Assembly: GCF_020990385.1 (NCBI RefSeq)
Contig: NZ_CP087597.1
Location: 891,001-955,000, forward strand
Reading direction: 5' to 3'
From: Paracoccus sp. MA
GTDB lineage: Bacteria; Pseudomonadota; Alphaproteobacteria; Rhodobacterales; Rhodobacteraceae
Length of the DNA stretch: 64,000 nt
This document shows, piece after piece, positions 47,470-56,578 of this stretch (position 1 is the stretch's first letter; the number at the start of each line of letters is the position of its first letter). The notes beneath the pieces are model-generated. The model searched no databases and was not told where the DNA came from. It was given only the letters and a program-made list of their open reading frames with translations. A program made the translations under genes and the position numbers.

Positions 47470-49413
47470 ATGCGCAAGTCGGAACGCGAAATCGCCGAAA
47501 GCAGCCGCCTCATCACCCGCCGGGTGCTGATGCTGGGGGCGATCCAGGCAGCGGTGGTCTCGGCACTGGGGCTGAAGCTGCGCTCGATGCAGATCGAGCA
47601 TGCCGACCAGTATCGCATGCTGTCGGACGGCAATTCGATCAAGATCCGGCTGCTGCCGCCGGCGCGCGGGCTGATCCTGGACCGCCACGGCACGATCATC
47701 GCCGGGAACGAGCAGAACTACCGCGTCACCCTGACCCGCGAGGAGGCCGGCGACATCTCGACCGTGATCGCCCGGCTGCGTCACATCATCCCGATGTCCG
47801 ACCGCCAAGCCGCCGAGATCCTGGAAGAGATCCGCAAGCGCAGCGCCGTCACCCCGGTGCTGGTCGCCGACCGGCTGAGCTGGGCCGAGTTTTCCTCGAT
47901 CGCGCTCAACGCCCCCGCCCTGCCGGGCGTCACGCCCGAGGCGGGCCTGTCGCGCAGCTATCCGCGCGCCGGCGATTTCGCGCATGTGCTGGGCTATGTC
48001 GGCCCGGTCTCGGATTACGACCTGTCGAAGATCGAGGATCCGGACCCGGTGCTGCGCCTGCCCGAGTTCCAGCTGGGCAAGGTCGGCATGGAGGCCAAGC
48101 TGGAGGAGTCGCTGCGCGGCAAGGCCGGCTCGCGCCGGGTCGAGGTGAACAGCGCCGGGCGCGAGATGCGCGAGCTGTCGCGGCAGGAAGGCCAGCAGGG
48201 CGCCACGGTGCAGACCACGCTGGACGCCGGGCTGCAGAATTACGCCACCCAGCGGCTGGGCAACGAAAGCGCCGCCGCCGTGGTGATGGACGTGACCAAT
48301 GGCGACATCCTGGCCATCTCGTCCTCGCCGGTCTTCGACCCGAACAAGTTCGTGCGCGGCATCTCGGGGCCGGATTACCGGGCGCTGATGAACCACGACC
48401 ACCGGCCGCTGGCCGACAAGACCGTGCAGGGCGTCTATCCGCCCGGCTCGACCTTCAAGATGGTGACGCTGCTGGCCGGGCTGGAATCCGGGGTGATCAA
48501 TCCCGGCTCGCGCTTCTTCTGCCCGGGCTATACCCAGGTCGCCGGCCGCCGCTTCCATTGCTGGAGCCGGGGCGGCCACGGCACCATCGATGCGGTGCGC
48601 AGCCTCGAACAGTCCTGCGACGTCTATTACTACGAGCTGGCGCAGCGCGTCGGCATCGACCGCATCGCCGCCATGGCGCGCAAGCTGGGCATCGGCGTGC
48701 GCCACGAGCTGCCGATGTCTGCCATCGCCGAGGGCATCGCCCCCGACCGCGCCTGGAAGCGGGCGCGCTATTCCCAGGAATGGCAGGTCGGCGATTCGCT
48801 CAACGCCTCGATCGGCCAGGGCTATGTGCTGGCCTCGCCGCTGCAACTGGCGGTGATGACGGCGCGGGTGGCGACGGGGCGGGCGGTGGCGCCGCGGCTG
48901 GTGCGCGCCATCGACGGCCAGGCCGAGCCGCTGCCGGAATGGCCGGAGCTGGACATCAACCCGCTGCACCTGCGCACGGCGCGGGCCGGCATGGACGCGG
49001 TGATGAACGGCAGCCACGGCACGGCGCGGCGCTCACGCATCATCGCGCCGGAATGGCAGATGGCGGGCAAGACCGGCACCTCGCAGGTGCGCAACATCAC
49101 CGCCGCCGAACGCGCCCGCGGGGTCATCTCGAACGAGCAGCTGCCCTGGAACCGGCGGGACCATGCGCTGTTCGTCTGCTTCGCGCCCTATGACATGCCG
49201 CGCTATGCGGTCTCGGTGGTGGTCGAGCATGGCGGCGGCGGCTCGGCCGTGGCCGCGCCCATCGCCCGCGACATCCTGCTTTACGCGCTGGCGGACGGGC
49301 TGCCGCCGCTTTCCGCCTATCCCGAGGGCGAGCGCGCCAAGGTGCAGGAGATGTGGTCGCGCATGAACCTGATCCCCTCGGCCCGCAAGGGGCAAGAGCG
49401 CGCAAAGGCCTGA
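47470..49413 (+). CDS. mrdA: Penicillin-binding protein 2 (elongasome transpeptidase)
   Basis: 647 aa class B PBP. N-terminal helix (about 17-35), dimerisation domain with RGLILDRHGTIIAGNEQNYRVTLT, transpeptidase domain with SxxK in PPGSTFKMV (near residue 330; active-site Ser), SxN as SCD/SLEQSCDVYYYELA, and KTGTSQV (near 535). Cross-links sidewall peptidoglycan with RodA, whose gene begins 3 bp downstream. Beta-lactam target. Confidence 0.96.
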   Translation: MRKSEREIAESSRLITRRVLMLGAIQAAVVSALGLKLRSMQIEHADQYRMLSDGNSIKIRLLPPARGLILDRHGTIIAGNEQNYRVTLTREEAGDISTVIARLRHIIPMSDRQAAEILEEIRKRSAVTPVLVADRLSWAEFSSIALNAPALPGVTPEAGLSRSYPRAGDFAHVLGYVGPVSDYDLSKIEDPDPVLRLPEFQLGKVGMEAKLEESLRGKAGSRRVEVNSAGREMRELSRQEGQQGATVQTTLDAGLQNYATQRLGNESAAAVVMDVTNGDILAISSSPVFDPNKFVRGISGPDYRALMNHDHRPLADKTVQGVYPPGSTFKMVTLLAGLESGVINPGSRFFCPGYTQVAGRRFHCWSRGGHGTIDAVRSLEQSCDVYYYELAQRVGIDRIAAMARKLGIGVRHELPMSAIAEGIAPDRAWKRARYSQEWQVGDSLNASIGQGYVLASPLQLAVMTARVATGRAVAPRLVRAIDGQAEPLPEWPELDINPLHLRTARAGMDAVMNGSHGTARRSRIIAPEWQMAGKTGTSQVRNITAAERARGVISNEQLPWNRRDHALFVCFAPYDMPRYAVSVVVEHGGGGSAVAAPIARDILLYALADGLPPLSAYPEGERAKVQEMWSRMNLIPSARKGQERAKA

Positions 49414-49416
49414 CGC

Positions 49417-50559
49417 ATGAGCTATCTCGACTATCACGTCGCACAGGTGCCGACCGGCTGGCGCAAGATCCTGCATCTGAACTGGCCGCTGGTCTTTCTG
49501 GTCACCGCCGTCAGCTGCATCGGTTTCCTGATGCTCTATTCCGTCTCGGGCGGCGAGATGGACCGATGGGCCGGGCCGCAGATGGAACGCTTCGCCGTCG
49601 GCATGGTGCTGATGTTCGCGCTGGCCTTCGTGCCGATCTGGTTCTGGCGCTCGATCTCGGTGGCCTCTTACGTGATCTGCGTGGGCCTGCTGATCCTGGT
49701 CGAGGTGATCGGCCATGTCGGCATGGGCGCGCAGCGCTGGCTGGTGCTGGGGCCGATCCGCATCCAGCCGTCCGAGCTGACCAAGGTGGCCTTCGTGATG
49801 ACGCTGGCCGCCTATTACGACTGGCTGCCGGTCGAAAAGGTCTCGCGCCCGTTCTGGGTGCTGATCCCGGTGATCCTGATCCTGCTGCCGACCGGGCTGG
49901 TGCTGATGCAGCCCGACCTCGGCACCTCGATCATGCTGATCGCCGGGGGCGGCATCGTCATGTTCGCCGCCGGCGTCAGCCTGTGGTATTTCGCCGGCGT
50001 CGTCGCCATCGTCGTCGCCGGCATCACCGCGGTGATGGAGAGCCGGGGCACCGACTGGCAATTGCTGCACGATTACCAGTTCCGCCGCATCGACACCTTC
50101 CTCGACCCAAGCTCGGACCCGCTGGGGGCCGGCTACAACATCGCCCAGGCGCAGATCGCGCTGGGATCGGGCGGCTGGTCGGGGCGCGGCTTCATGCAGG
50201 GCACGCAGTCGCGGCTGAACTTCCTGCCCGAGAAGCATACCGACTTCATCTTCACCTCGCTGGCCGAGGAATTCGGCTTTGTCGGCGCCGGCTCGCTGCT
50301 GATGCTCTATGTGCTGATCCTGGGCTTCTGCATGTATTCGGCCCTGACCAACCGCGACCGCTTCGCCAGCCTGATGACCATCGGCATCGCCGGGACGTTC
50401 TTCCTGTATTTCTCGATCAACATGGCCACGGTGATGGGGATGCTGCCCGCCAAGGGCTCGCCCCTGCCGCTGGTCAGCTATGGGGGGACCTCGCTGATGA
50501 TCCTGCTGATGGCCTTCGGCATCGTGCAATCGGCCCATGTCCACCGGCCGCGGGGCTGA
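49417..50559 (+). CDS. rodA: Rod-shape-determining SEDS glycosyltransferase RodA
   Basis: 380 aa, about ten membrane helices. SEDS family peptidoglycan polymerase: GAQRWLVLGPIRIQPSELTKVAFV (near 110-133), the LMQPDLGTSIMLI segment, the catalytic-loop region GWSGRGFMQGTQSRLNFLPEKHTDFIFTSLAEEFGFVGA with the essential Asp-type DFIF motif, and PAKGSPLPLVSYGGTS. Works with PBP2 encoded immediately upstream. Confidence 0.96.
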   Translation: MSYLDYHVAQVPTGWRKILHLNWPLVFLVTAVSCIGFLMLYSVSGGEMDRWAGPQMERFAVGMVLMFALAFVPIWFWRSISVASYVICVGLLILVEVIGHVGMGAQRWLVLGPIRIQPSELTKVAFVMTLAAYYDWLPVEKVSRPFWVLIPVILILLPTGLVLMQPDLGTSIMLIAGGGIVMFAAGVSLWYFAGVVAIVVAGITAVMESRGTDWQLLHDYQFRRIDTFLDPSSDPLGAGYNIAQAQIALGSGGWSGRGFMQGTQSRLNFLPEKHTDFIFTSLAEEFGFVGAGSLLMLYVLILGFCMYSALTNRDRFASLMTIGIAGTFFLYFSINMATVMGMLPAKGSPLPLVSYGGTSLMILLMAFGIVQSAHVHRPRG

Positions 50560-50563
50560 CCGG

Positions 50564-51484
50564 ATGCGGGTGCTGTTCGCCGCCCCTGCCCGGCTGTGGG
50601 ACGCCTGGGCGCCCGCCCTGCGTGCCGCCTGCCCCGAGATGGATCTGCGCCGCGACGGCGATCCGGCCGGTTTCGACGCGCTGATCTATGCGCCCGGCTA
50701 TCCCGAGGACGGCGCCACGCTGGATTTCACTCCCTTCACCCGCGCCCGCGTCGTGCAAAGCCTCTGGGCGGGGGTCGAGCGCATCGTGACCAACCCGACC
50801 CTGACGCAGCCGCTGTGCCGGATGGTCGATCCGGGCCTGGCGCAGGGCATGGTGGAATATTGCACCGGCTGGGCGCTGCGGGCGCATCTGGGCATGGACC
50901 GCCATGCGCAGGACGGGGTCTGGCGCAACCACCTGACCCCGCCGCTGGCCGCCGGGCGCGGCGTCACCGTGCTGGGCATGGGCGAACTGGGGCGGGCCGT
51001 GGCCTCGGCCTTGGCGGGGCTGGGTTTCCGGGTCACCGGCTGGTCCGCATCCGGCCGCGCCGTGCCGGGGATCGAGGTCCTGCCCGGCGCGGCCCTGCCC
51101 GAGGCCCTGCGCCGCGCCGAGATCCTGGTCTGCCTGCTACCCGACACGGCCGAGACCCGCGACCTGCTGAACGCCGAACGGCTGGCGCTGCTGCCGGCGG
51201 GCGCGACGATCATCAATGCCGGGCGCGGCACGCTGATCGACGAACCGGCGCTGATCGCGGCGCTGGACCGCGACCCGGCGGCGCGCGCGGTGCTGGACGT
51301 GTTCCGGCACGAACCCTTGCCGCCAGAACATCCGTTCTGGCGCCATCCGCGCATCACCGTCACCCCGCATGTGGCGGCCGAGACCCGGCCCTCCAGCGCC
51401 GCGCCGGTCGCGGCCGAGAACCTGCGCCGCGCCATGCGCGGCCAGCCGCTGCTGCATCTGGTGGACCGGGCGCGGGGCTATTGA
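50564..51484 (+). CDS. D-2-hydroxyacid dehydrogenase (glyoxylate/hydroxypyruvate reductase type)
   Basis: 306 aa from the ATG 4 bp after rodA. NAD(P)-binding motif VLGMGELGRAVASAL (near 145), catalytic Arg in NAGRGTLID (near 220), Glu in FRHEPLPPEHPFW and His in TPHVAAETRPSS. Closest in pattern to GhrA-type glyoxylate/hydroxypyruvate reductases. Malate synthase G elsewhere in the window also uses glyoxylate, but the two are not linked. Probably carried on the shape-operon transcript. Confidence 0.9.
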   Translation: MRVLFAAPARLWDAWAPALRAACPEMDLRRDGDPAGFDALIYAPGYPEDGATLDFTPFTRARVVQSLWAGVERIVTNPTLTQPLCRMVDPGLAQGMVEYCTGWALRAHLGMDRHAQDGVWRNHLTPPLAAGRGVTVLGMGELGRAVASALAGLGFRVTGWSASGRAVPGIEVLPGAALPEALRRAEILVCLLPDTAETRDLLNAERLALLPAGATIINAGRGTLIDEPALIAALDRDPAARAVLDVFRHEPLPPEHPFWRHPRITVTPHVAAETRPSSAAPVAAENLRRAMRGQPLLHLVDRARGY

Positions 51485-51630
51485 CCGGCGGATTTGCCGC
51501 TTCGGGCCCGGCATGCTATTCCGGGGACCACGCCCCGCCGCCCTGACGGTTTGCGCAAGTTGCGCGCGAAAGGCTGCCGGCGGATAACGAAAGCGGATGA
51601 AACGGCCCCCGGGCCGATGGAGCGATTTTC

Positions 51631-53052
51631 ATGACGATCACCCCTGTTCTGCTGGCCGGAGGATCGGGCACCCGGCTGTGGCCCGTCTCGCGCAAGAGCT
51701 TTCCCAAGCAATTCGCGCCCTTGGTGGGCGAGGAAAGCCTGTTCCAGGCCTCGGCCCGCCGGCTTCACGGTCCGCGCTACGGCGCGCCGCTGGTGATGAC
51801 CAATGCCGATTTCCGCTTCATCGTCGCCGAGCAGCTGGACCAGATCGGCATCGCGCCCGCGGCCATCCTGATCGAGCCCGCTGGCCGCAACACCGCCCCC
51901 GCCATCCTGGCCGCCGCGCTGAGCGCCGCCGAAAAGGACCCCGATGCGGTGCTGCTGGTCGCGCCCTCGGACCATGTGGTGCCCGATGCCGAGGCCTTCG
52001 GCCGCGCCGTCGATCTGGGCCTGCCCGCCGCGCAGGCGGGCCGCATCGTCACCTTCGGCATCGCCCCCACCCGGCCCGAAACCGGCTATGGCTACATGGA
52101 GGCCGAGGACGAGGGCGAAGGCCCGCTGGTGCTGAAACGCTTCGTCGAGAAGCCCGATGCCGAGAAAGCGGCGCAGATGATCGCGCAGGGCAATTTCCTG
52201 TGGAATGCCGGGATCTTCCTGTTTGCCGCCCGAACGATGGTCGAGGCGTTCAGGGCCCATGCGCCGGAATACCTGCCCCCCGTCGAGGCGGCGCTGGCCG
52301 AGGCCCAGACGGATCTCGGCTTCCTGCGGCTGGCGCCCGAGCCCTGGGAGCAGCTGCCCGACCGCTCGGTGGATTACGCGGTGCTGGAAAAGGCCGACAA
52401 TCTGTCGGTGGTGCGCTTTTCGGGCTATTGGTCGGATCTTGGCGGCTGGGACGCGGTCTGGCACGAGGCGCAGGCCGCCGCGCCGGCCGAACGCGGCGCC
52501 GTCACCGACCGCCGCTCGACCGCCATCGATTGCGACAACGTGCTGCTGCGCTCGCAGGACGAGGGGATGGAGGTGGTGGGCATCGGGCTGAAGGACGTGA
52601 TGGTCGTTGCCACCAAGGACGCGGTGCTGGTCGCCGGCATGGACCGCGCGCAAGAGGTCAGGAAGGCGGTCTCGGCGCTGAAGGCCAAGGGCGCCCGGCA
52701 GGCCGAGACCTTCCTGCGCGACCACCGCCCCTGGGGCTGGTTCGAGACGCTGGCGCTGGCCGACCGCTTCCAGGTCAAGCGCATCGTGGTCAACCCGGGC
52801 GGCGCGCTGTCGCTGCAATCGCATTTCCACCGTTCGGAGCACTGGATCGTGGTCAGCGGCACGGCGCGGGTGACGGTGAACGACACCGAGACGCTGGTGA
52901 CCGAGAACCAGTCGATCTATGTGCCGCTGGGCGCCGTGCACCGGATGGAGAATCCCGGCAAGGTGCCGATGGTGCTGATCGAGGTGCAGACCGGCGCCTA
53001 TCTGGGCGAGGACGACATCGTGCGCTACGAGGACATCTATTCGCGCGACTGA
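51631..53052 (+). CDS. manC: Mannose-1-phosphate guanylyltransferase / mannose-6-phosphate isomerase
   Basis: 473 aa, type II bifunctional length. Makes GDP-mannose for exopolysaccharide and LPS. N-terminal nucleotidyltransferase with LLAGGSGTRLWPVSRKSFPKQF (about 7-28), NTAPAILAAAL, APSDHV and FVEKPD; C-terminal cupin isomerase domain (about 365-470) with GGALSLQSHFHRSEHWIVVSG and QSIYVPLGAVHRMENPG. GDP-mannose is also the precursor of GDP-fucose, relevant to the fucosyltransferase-like gene at 6946-8889, though they are far apart. Stands alone. Confidence 0.95.
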   Translation: MTITPVLLAGGSGTRLWPVSRKSFPKQFAPLVGEESLFQASARRLHGPRYGAPLVMTNADFRFIVAEQLDQIGIAPAAILIEPAGRNTAPAILAAALSAAEKDPDAVLLVAPSDHVVPDAEAFGRAVDLGLPAAQAGRIVTFGIAPTRPETGYGYMEAEDEGEGPLVLKRFVEKPDAEKAAQMIAQGNFLWNAGIFLFAARTMVEAFRAHAPEYLPPVEAALAEAQTDLGFLRLAPEPWEQLPDRSVDYAVLEKADNLSVVRFSGYWSDLGGWDAVWHEAQAAAPAERGAVTDRRSTAIDCDNVLLRSQDEGMEVVGIGLKDVMVVATKDAVLVAGMDRAQEVRKAVSALKAKGARQAETFLRDHRPWGWFETLALADRFQVKRIVVNPGGALSLQSHFHRSEHWIVVSGTARVTVNDTETLVTENQSIYVPLGAVHRMENPGKVPMVLIEVQTGAYLGEDDIVRYEDIYSRD

Positions 53053-53121
53053 CGCCGCTCGCGGCATCGTGCGGCGCGATTGCTTGCGCCGCTGAACCGG
53101 GCCGTCTAACCATGGCCGGCG

Positions 53122-54129
53122 ATGAGACGGATGACGAAATCCCTGCTTCCCGCCCTGGCCCTGACGCTGGCCGCGCTGACTGCACGGGCCGGGGAACTGA
53201 CCGTGCAGCTGCGCGGCCCGGCCCTGGCAGAATCCGCCGGCTTCCTGCTGGCCGAGGCGCGCGGCCATTATGCCGAGGAAGGGCTGACCGTCACCCTGCG
53301 CCCCGCCGACGGCGCGCCGCCCTTCGAGGCGCTGGCGCGGGGCGAGGCGGACCTGGCGGTGGAATGGCTGCCCACCGCGCTGCTGGCGCGGGAAAACGGC
53401 CTGCCGGTGGTCAATATCGGCCAGATCTTCGCCCATCCGGCGCTCCGGCTGACCTGCCTGCGCGAGACGGGCGTGGCCGGCGCCGCCGATCTGCGCGGCA
53501 AGACCATCGGCAGCTGGTTCGGGGGCACGGACTATCCGCTGCGGGCCTGGCTGAACCGGCTGGGACTGGTCCCCGACGACAGCCTGTCCGGCGTCGCGCT
53601 GCTGGCGCAATGGCCGGGCGCCGAGATGCTGCGCCAGAAGCAGGCTGCCTGCATCAGCACGCTGAGCTACGACCCGCTGCCGGGCGAGGGCCTGATCGAG
53701 CTCGACCCGCGGGACCAGGGCGCCTCGGTGCTTGAGGACGGGCTTTACGTTCTTGCCGGGCAGCTGGCCGGGCCCGAGGCCGAGGCGCAACTGGCGGGAT
53801 TTCTGCGCGCCAGCATGAAGGGCTGGCGCGAGGCGGCGGAAAATCCCGAGGAAACCGCGCGGCTGATCCTCGGCCCCGATCCGGACGAGGCGGCGGTGCA
53901 GCGGCAGGCCGCAATGCTGCGCCGGATCGGCCCGCTGCTTTCGGCCGGCGGGGCGCTGGACGAGGCGGAATACCGCCGCACGGTCGAGGCCCTGCGCGTC
54001 GGCGGGTCCCAGGCCGTGCTGCGCCGCGACCCGAGCGACGCCTTCACCGCCCGGATCTCGCGGAAGGCGGCCCCGGCCGAGGCTGCCGCCGTTGCCGCCG
54101 AGGGACCCGACGTCACGCCCCTGCGCTGA
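53122..54129 (+). CDS. ABC transporter substrate-binding protein, NMT1/THI5-like
   Basis: 335 aa with a signal peptide (about 1-23, ending TARA). Type II binding fold as in SsuA/ThiY/TauA: ESAGFLLAEARGHYAEEGLTVTLRPADGAPPFEALARGEADLAVEWLPTALLARE, then TIGSWFGGTDYPLRAWL. Predicted to bind a pyrimidine precursor, sulfonate or similar small molecule. No permease or ATPase gene is adjacent, so it is an orphan receptor. The last 40 residues are Ala-rich and not conserved. Confidence 0.85.
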   Translation: MRRMTKSLLPALALTLAALTARAGELTVQLRGPALAESAGFLLAEARGHYAEEGLTVTLRPADGAPPFEALARGEADLAVEWLPTALLARENGLPVVNIGQIFAHPALRLTCLRETGVAGAADLRGKTIGSWFGGTDYPLRAWLNRLGLVPDDSLSGVALLAQWPGAEMLRQKQAACISTLSYDPLPGEGLIELDPRDQGASVLEDGLYVLAGQLAGPEAEAQLAGFLRASMKGWREAAENPEETARLILGPDPDEAAVQRQAAMLRRIGPLLSAGGALDEAEYRRTVEALRVGGSQAVLRRDPSDAFTARISRKAAPAEAAAVAAEGPDVTPLR

Positions 54130-54184
54130 TCCGTCCCAGCCCGCCCCCCTTGCCGCCCCTCGCCGCCGCGGGCAAGAGGGGCGG

Positions 54185-54790
54185 ATGAGCGACACATCCC
54201 CCCGCCGCCACAGCCCGATCGAGGACGCGCAAGGTCTGGCCTATGGCAGCTTCATGGCCGCGACCGGCGTGCTGCTGCTGACCCATCTGGGCTTCGTCAC
54301 CGGCCAGACGGCGGGGCTGGCGATCCTGATCTCCTATGCCACCGGCTGGGGCTTCGCGCCGGTGTTCTTCGTGGTGAACCTGCCCTTCTACTGGCTGGGC
54401 TACCGGCGGCTGGGGCTGGGCTTCATGCTCAAGACCTTCATCGCCGTGGCGGCGATGTCGGTCCTGGTCGCGGTCCTGCCGGCCGGGCTGGAATTCGGCC
54501 ATGTCCATCCCGCGGTGGGCGCGGTGCTGGTCGGATTCCTGACCGGTTCGGCGCTGCTGGCGCTGTTCCGGCACGGCGCCTCGCTGGGCGGGATCGGCAT
54601 CGTGGCGCTGTATCTGCAGGACGCGACAGGCTTTCGCGCCGGCTGGACGCAGCTGATCTTCGACGCCTGCCTGTTCCTGGCGGCGCTGATGCTGCGCGAC
54701 TGGCAAAGCGTCGCCTGGTCCTTTCTGGGCGCGCTGGTGCTGAACCTGGTGATCGCGATCAACCACCGCCGCGACCGCTATGTCGTGTGA
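54185..54790 (+). CDS. YitT-family membrane protein
   Basis: 201 aa, five or six hydrophobic helices, with GLAYGSFMAATGVLLLTHLGFVTGQTAGLAILISYATGW, LPFYWLGYRRLGLGFMLKTFIAV and ALFRHGASLGGIGIVALYLQDATGFRAGWTQLIFD. The G-x-S-x-GG element is typical of YitT/UPF0750 proteins; it lacks the DUF2179 C-terminal domain of the full Bacillus family. Function unknown. Ends 9 bp before the convergent ArsC/Spx-like gene across a perfect palindrome. Confidence 0.8.
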   Translation: MSDTSPRRHSPIEDAQGLAYGSFMAATGVLLLTHLGFVTGQTAGLAILISYATGWGFAPVFFVVNLPFYWLGYRRLGLGFMLKTFIAVAAMSVLVAVLPAGLEFGHVHPAVGAVLVGFLTGSALLALFRHGASLGGIGIVALYLQDATGFRAGWTQLIFDACLFLAALMLRDWQSVAWSFLGALVLNLVIAINHRRDRYVV

Positions 54791-54793
54791 AGG

Positions 54794-54809
54794 GGCGGCC
54801 TAGGCCGCC
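54794..54809. terminator. Perfect 16-bp palindrome between convergent genes
   Basis: GGCGGCCTAGGCCGCC, spanning the stop codon (CTA, 54800-54802) of the minus-strand gene and starting 4 bp after the YitT stop. Could fold as a hairpin in either transcript; loop would have to open to four bases. Function inferred. Confidence 0.45.
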
Positions 54810-55129
54810 ACCCCCAGCGCGCGCTTGACGTTCGCGGTCCAGCCCAGCAGGCGCTTGTTGTCCTGGACGATGGCCGGGCGCTTCATCAGCGAGGGCTTGG
54901 CCGAAAGCATCTGCAGGGGCGTGCCTGCGCGCTCCTCCTCGGACATGCCGCGCCAGGTCAGGCTGGCGCGGTTGACCAGCTTCTCGCCGAACTCGGCGAT
55001 CATGCGCTGCCATTCCTCCCGGTCCAGCGGCGCCTTGGCCACGTCGCGGAATTCGACCTGCCAGCCCGCGGCCTCCAGCTCGGCCTGCGCCTTCTGGCAG
55101 GTCGAGCAATGGCCGAGGCCATACATCAT
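54800..55129 (-). CDS. ArsC/Spx/MgsR-family thioredoxin-fold protein
   Basis: 109 aa. N-terminal YGLGHCSTCQKAQAELE gives a CxxC pair (C8 and C11 from the chosen start), followed by the family segments VEFRDVAKAPLDREEWQRMI, LVNRASLTWRGMSEEERA, and SLMKRPAIVQDNKRLLGW. Related to arsenate reductase-like YffB and to Spx; a redox role is likely, arsenate reduction is not shown. Start set at the first of two ATGs at 55124-55129. An ATG at 55142-55144 overlaps the stop of the tiny lipoprotein gene (TGATG) and would add five residues; coupling would favour it. Confidence 0.85.
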   Translation of the reverse strand: MMYGLGHCSTCQKAQAELEAAGWQVEFRDVAKAPLDREEWQRMIAEFGEKLVNRASLTWRGMSEEERAGTPLQMLSAKPSLMKRPAIVQDNKRLLGWTANVKRALGVAA

Positions 55130-55143
55130 GAGCCGCCCCGCCA

Positions 55144-55218
55144 TCAGACGAAGGGCACCAGGGGCACGCCGCAGGCCGCAAGGGCCAGCACCGCGCAAAG
55201 GGAAAGGGCCTGTCTCAC
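55144..55218 (-). CDS. Tiny (24-aa) lipoprotein
   Basis: GTG start preceded by AAGGAGAGAATCG, the most canonical ribosome binding site in the window. Product: basic start, hydrophobic stretch (LSLCAVLALAA), lipobox LAAC with Cys16, and a mature part of only CGVPLVPFV. Signal peptidase II should cut before Cys16, leaving a nine-residue lipopeptide. It lies 61 bp after DUF3422 and its TGA overlaps an ATG of the ArsC/Spx-like gene. Too short for gene finders. I believe short lipoproteins ending in similar VPFV/VPFI occur in related bacteria but cannot verify it here. Confidence 0.75.
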   Translation of the reverse strand: MRQALSLCAVLALAACGVPLVPFV

Positions 55219-55279
55219 CGATTCTCTCCTTCTTCGGGTCACGGATTGCGCGCCTTATCGGCCAAGCCCGCGGCCGGCG

Positions 55280-56578
55280 CTAGTGGCCGCTGCCGTCATG
55301 CAGCCGCGCCCGGATGCGCCGCATGCCCAGCCAGACGCCAAGCACCGCGACCGGCGTCAGCGCCGCGACCAGCACCGCCTTGTCGATATGCAGCGCATGG
55401 GCCAGCGGATAAAGCGCATAGCCCAGCAGGCCGACCGCGTAATAGCTGATCGCCACGACCGACAGCCCCTCGACCGTGTGCTGCAGCCGCAATTGCAGGT
55501 CGGCGCGGCGGTCCATGCGCTGCATCAACTCCTGATTCTGGGCGCTGCGCTGCACGTCGACGCGGGTGCGCAGCAGCTCGCCGGCGCGCTCGCTGCGGTC
55601 CAGCATGGCCGAGAGCCGCTTCTCGGCCGATTTCGCGGTCCGCATGGCGGGCAGATAGCGCCGCGCCATGAACTCGGTCAGCATCTGCCCGCCGAGAAAG
55701 CGCGACTCGCGCAGCGAGGCGACGCGGTCCATGACGATGGCCTCATAGGCCGCATTGGCGCCGAAGCGGAAGGCGTGCTGGGTCGCCGCGCTCTCCAGCC
55801 GGGTCGAGACCGAGAGCAGGTCTTGCAGCACCGCGTCGGCGGGGCGGCTGTCGTCGCTCATGCCCTGGACGATGTCGCTGAGCTGCGGGTCCAGCGCGTT
55901 CAACTGCCGGGTCAGTTCGCGGGCGCGGCCCAGGCCCAGCATGGACATGGCGCGATAGGTTTCGAGATCCAGCAGGCGCTGGACGATGCGGCCGATCCGG
56001 CCCGATTGGGTGCCGGGCTTGACGAACAGCGCAAAGCGCATCCAGCCGGCCGGATCGATGCGGAAATCGCCGGCCACCACCGCCGCCTCCTCCAGCACCC
56101 AGACCGAGGCCATGCTGTCGGCCGCGAACCATTCCGACAGGCGCGGCAGGATGTCGGCCGGATCGTCCGGCAGGATATCGACCTGGATCATCACCGCGGC
56201 AATGCGCTTGCCCGGCGCGTGGTGCTGCCAGTCATGCGGAAAGATCGCCCCGGCCGAGGGGTCGAAGGGCCGCGGCGGCAGGCCGGGCGCGAAGGCGGCA
56301 TAGGTGACGAACTCGGTATGGCTTTCCCAGCGCAGCTGATGGCGGCCCAGCTGCGCCGCGTAATGCCCGGCGCTGGTGTCGGGGCGCGGCGCGCCGTGCC
56401 GGGCGCAAAGCTCGGCCAGATGCGCCACGTCCCGGGCCCGGTCGCGGTTGGCGGCGTCGCGCGGCTCCTTGATCGCCAGAAAGACCGCGGTGCAGGGCGC
56501 CCGAAGCCGCGGCGAGGGCCGGGCATGCAACTCGTTCACCAGGGCGTAACGCTGGGGGTGTTCGTCTTCGTCGTTCAT
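55280..56578 (-). CDS. DUF3422-family membrane protein
   Basis: 432 aa. Begins with the family hallmark RYALVNELHARPSP, then LRWESHTEFVTYAAFA and FPHDWQHHAPGKRIAAVMIQV, a long soluble helical region with coiled-coil character (about 290-385: RTAKSAEKRLSAMLDRSERAGELLRTRVDVQRSAQNQELMQRMDRRADLQLRL), and two C-terminal membrane helices (about 390-425). Function unknown. Start taken at MNDEDEHPQRY; an ATG 24 bp earlier is possible and neither has a strong ribosome binding site. Probably co-transcribed with the tiny lipoprotein. Confidence 0.88.
   Translation of the reverse strand: MNDEDEHPQRYALVNELHARPSPRLRAPCTAVFLAIKEPRDAANRDRARDVAHLAELCARHGAPRPDTSAGHYAAQLGRHQLRWESHTEFVTYAAFAPGLPPRPFDPSAGAIFPHDWQHHAPGKRIAAVMIQVDILPDDPADILPRLSEWFAADSMASVWVLEEAAVVAGDFRIDPAGWMRFALFVKPGTQSGRIGRIVQRLLDLETYRAMSMLGLGRARELTRQLNALDPQLSDIVQGMSDDSRPADAVLQDLLSVSTRLESAATQHAFRFGANAAYEAIVMDRVASLRESRFLGGQMLTEFMARRYLPAMRTAKSAEKRLSAMLDRSERAGELLRTRVDVQRSAQNQELMQRMDRRADLQLRLQHTVEGLSVVAISYYAVGLLGYALYPLAHALHIDKAVLVAALTPVAVLGVWLGMRRIRARLHDGSGH

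Noticed and set aside
46870..49017. 715-residue minus-strand frame opposite mreD and mrdA
   Set aside because: Antisense shadow; both plus-strand genes have all family motifs.
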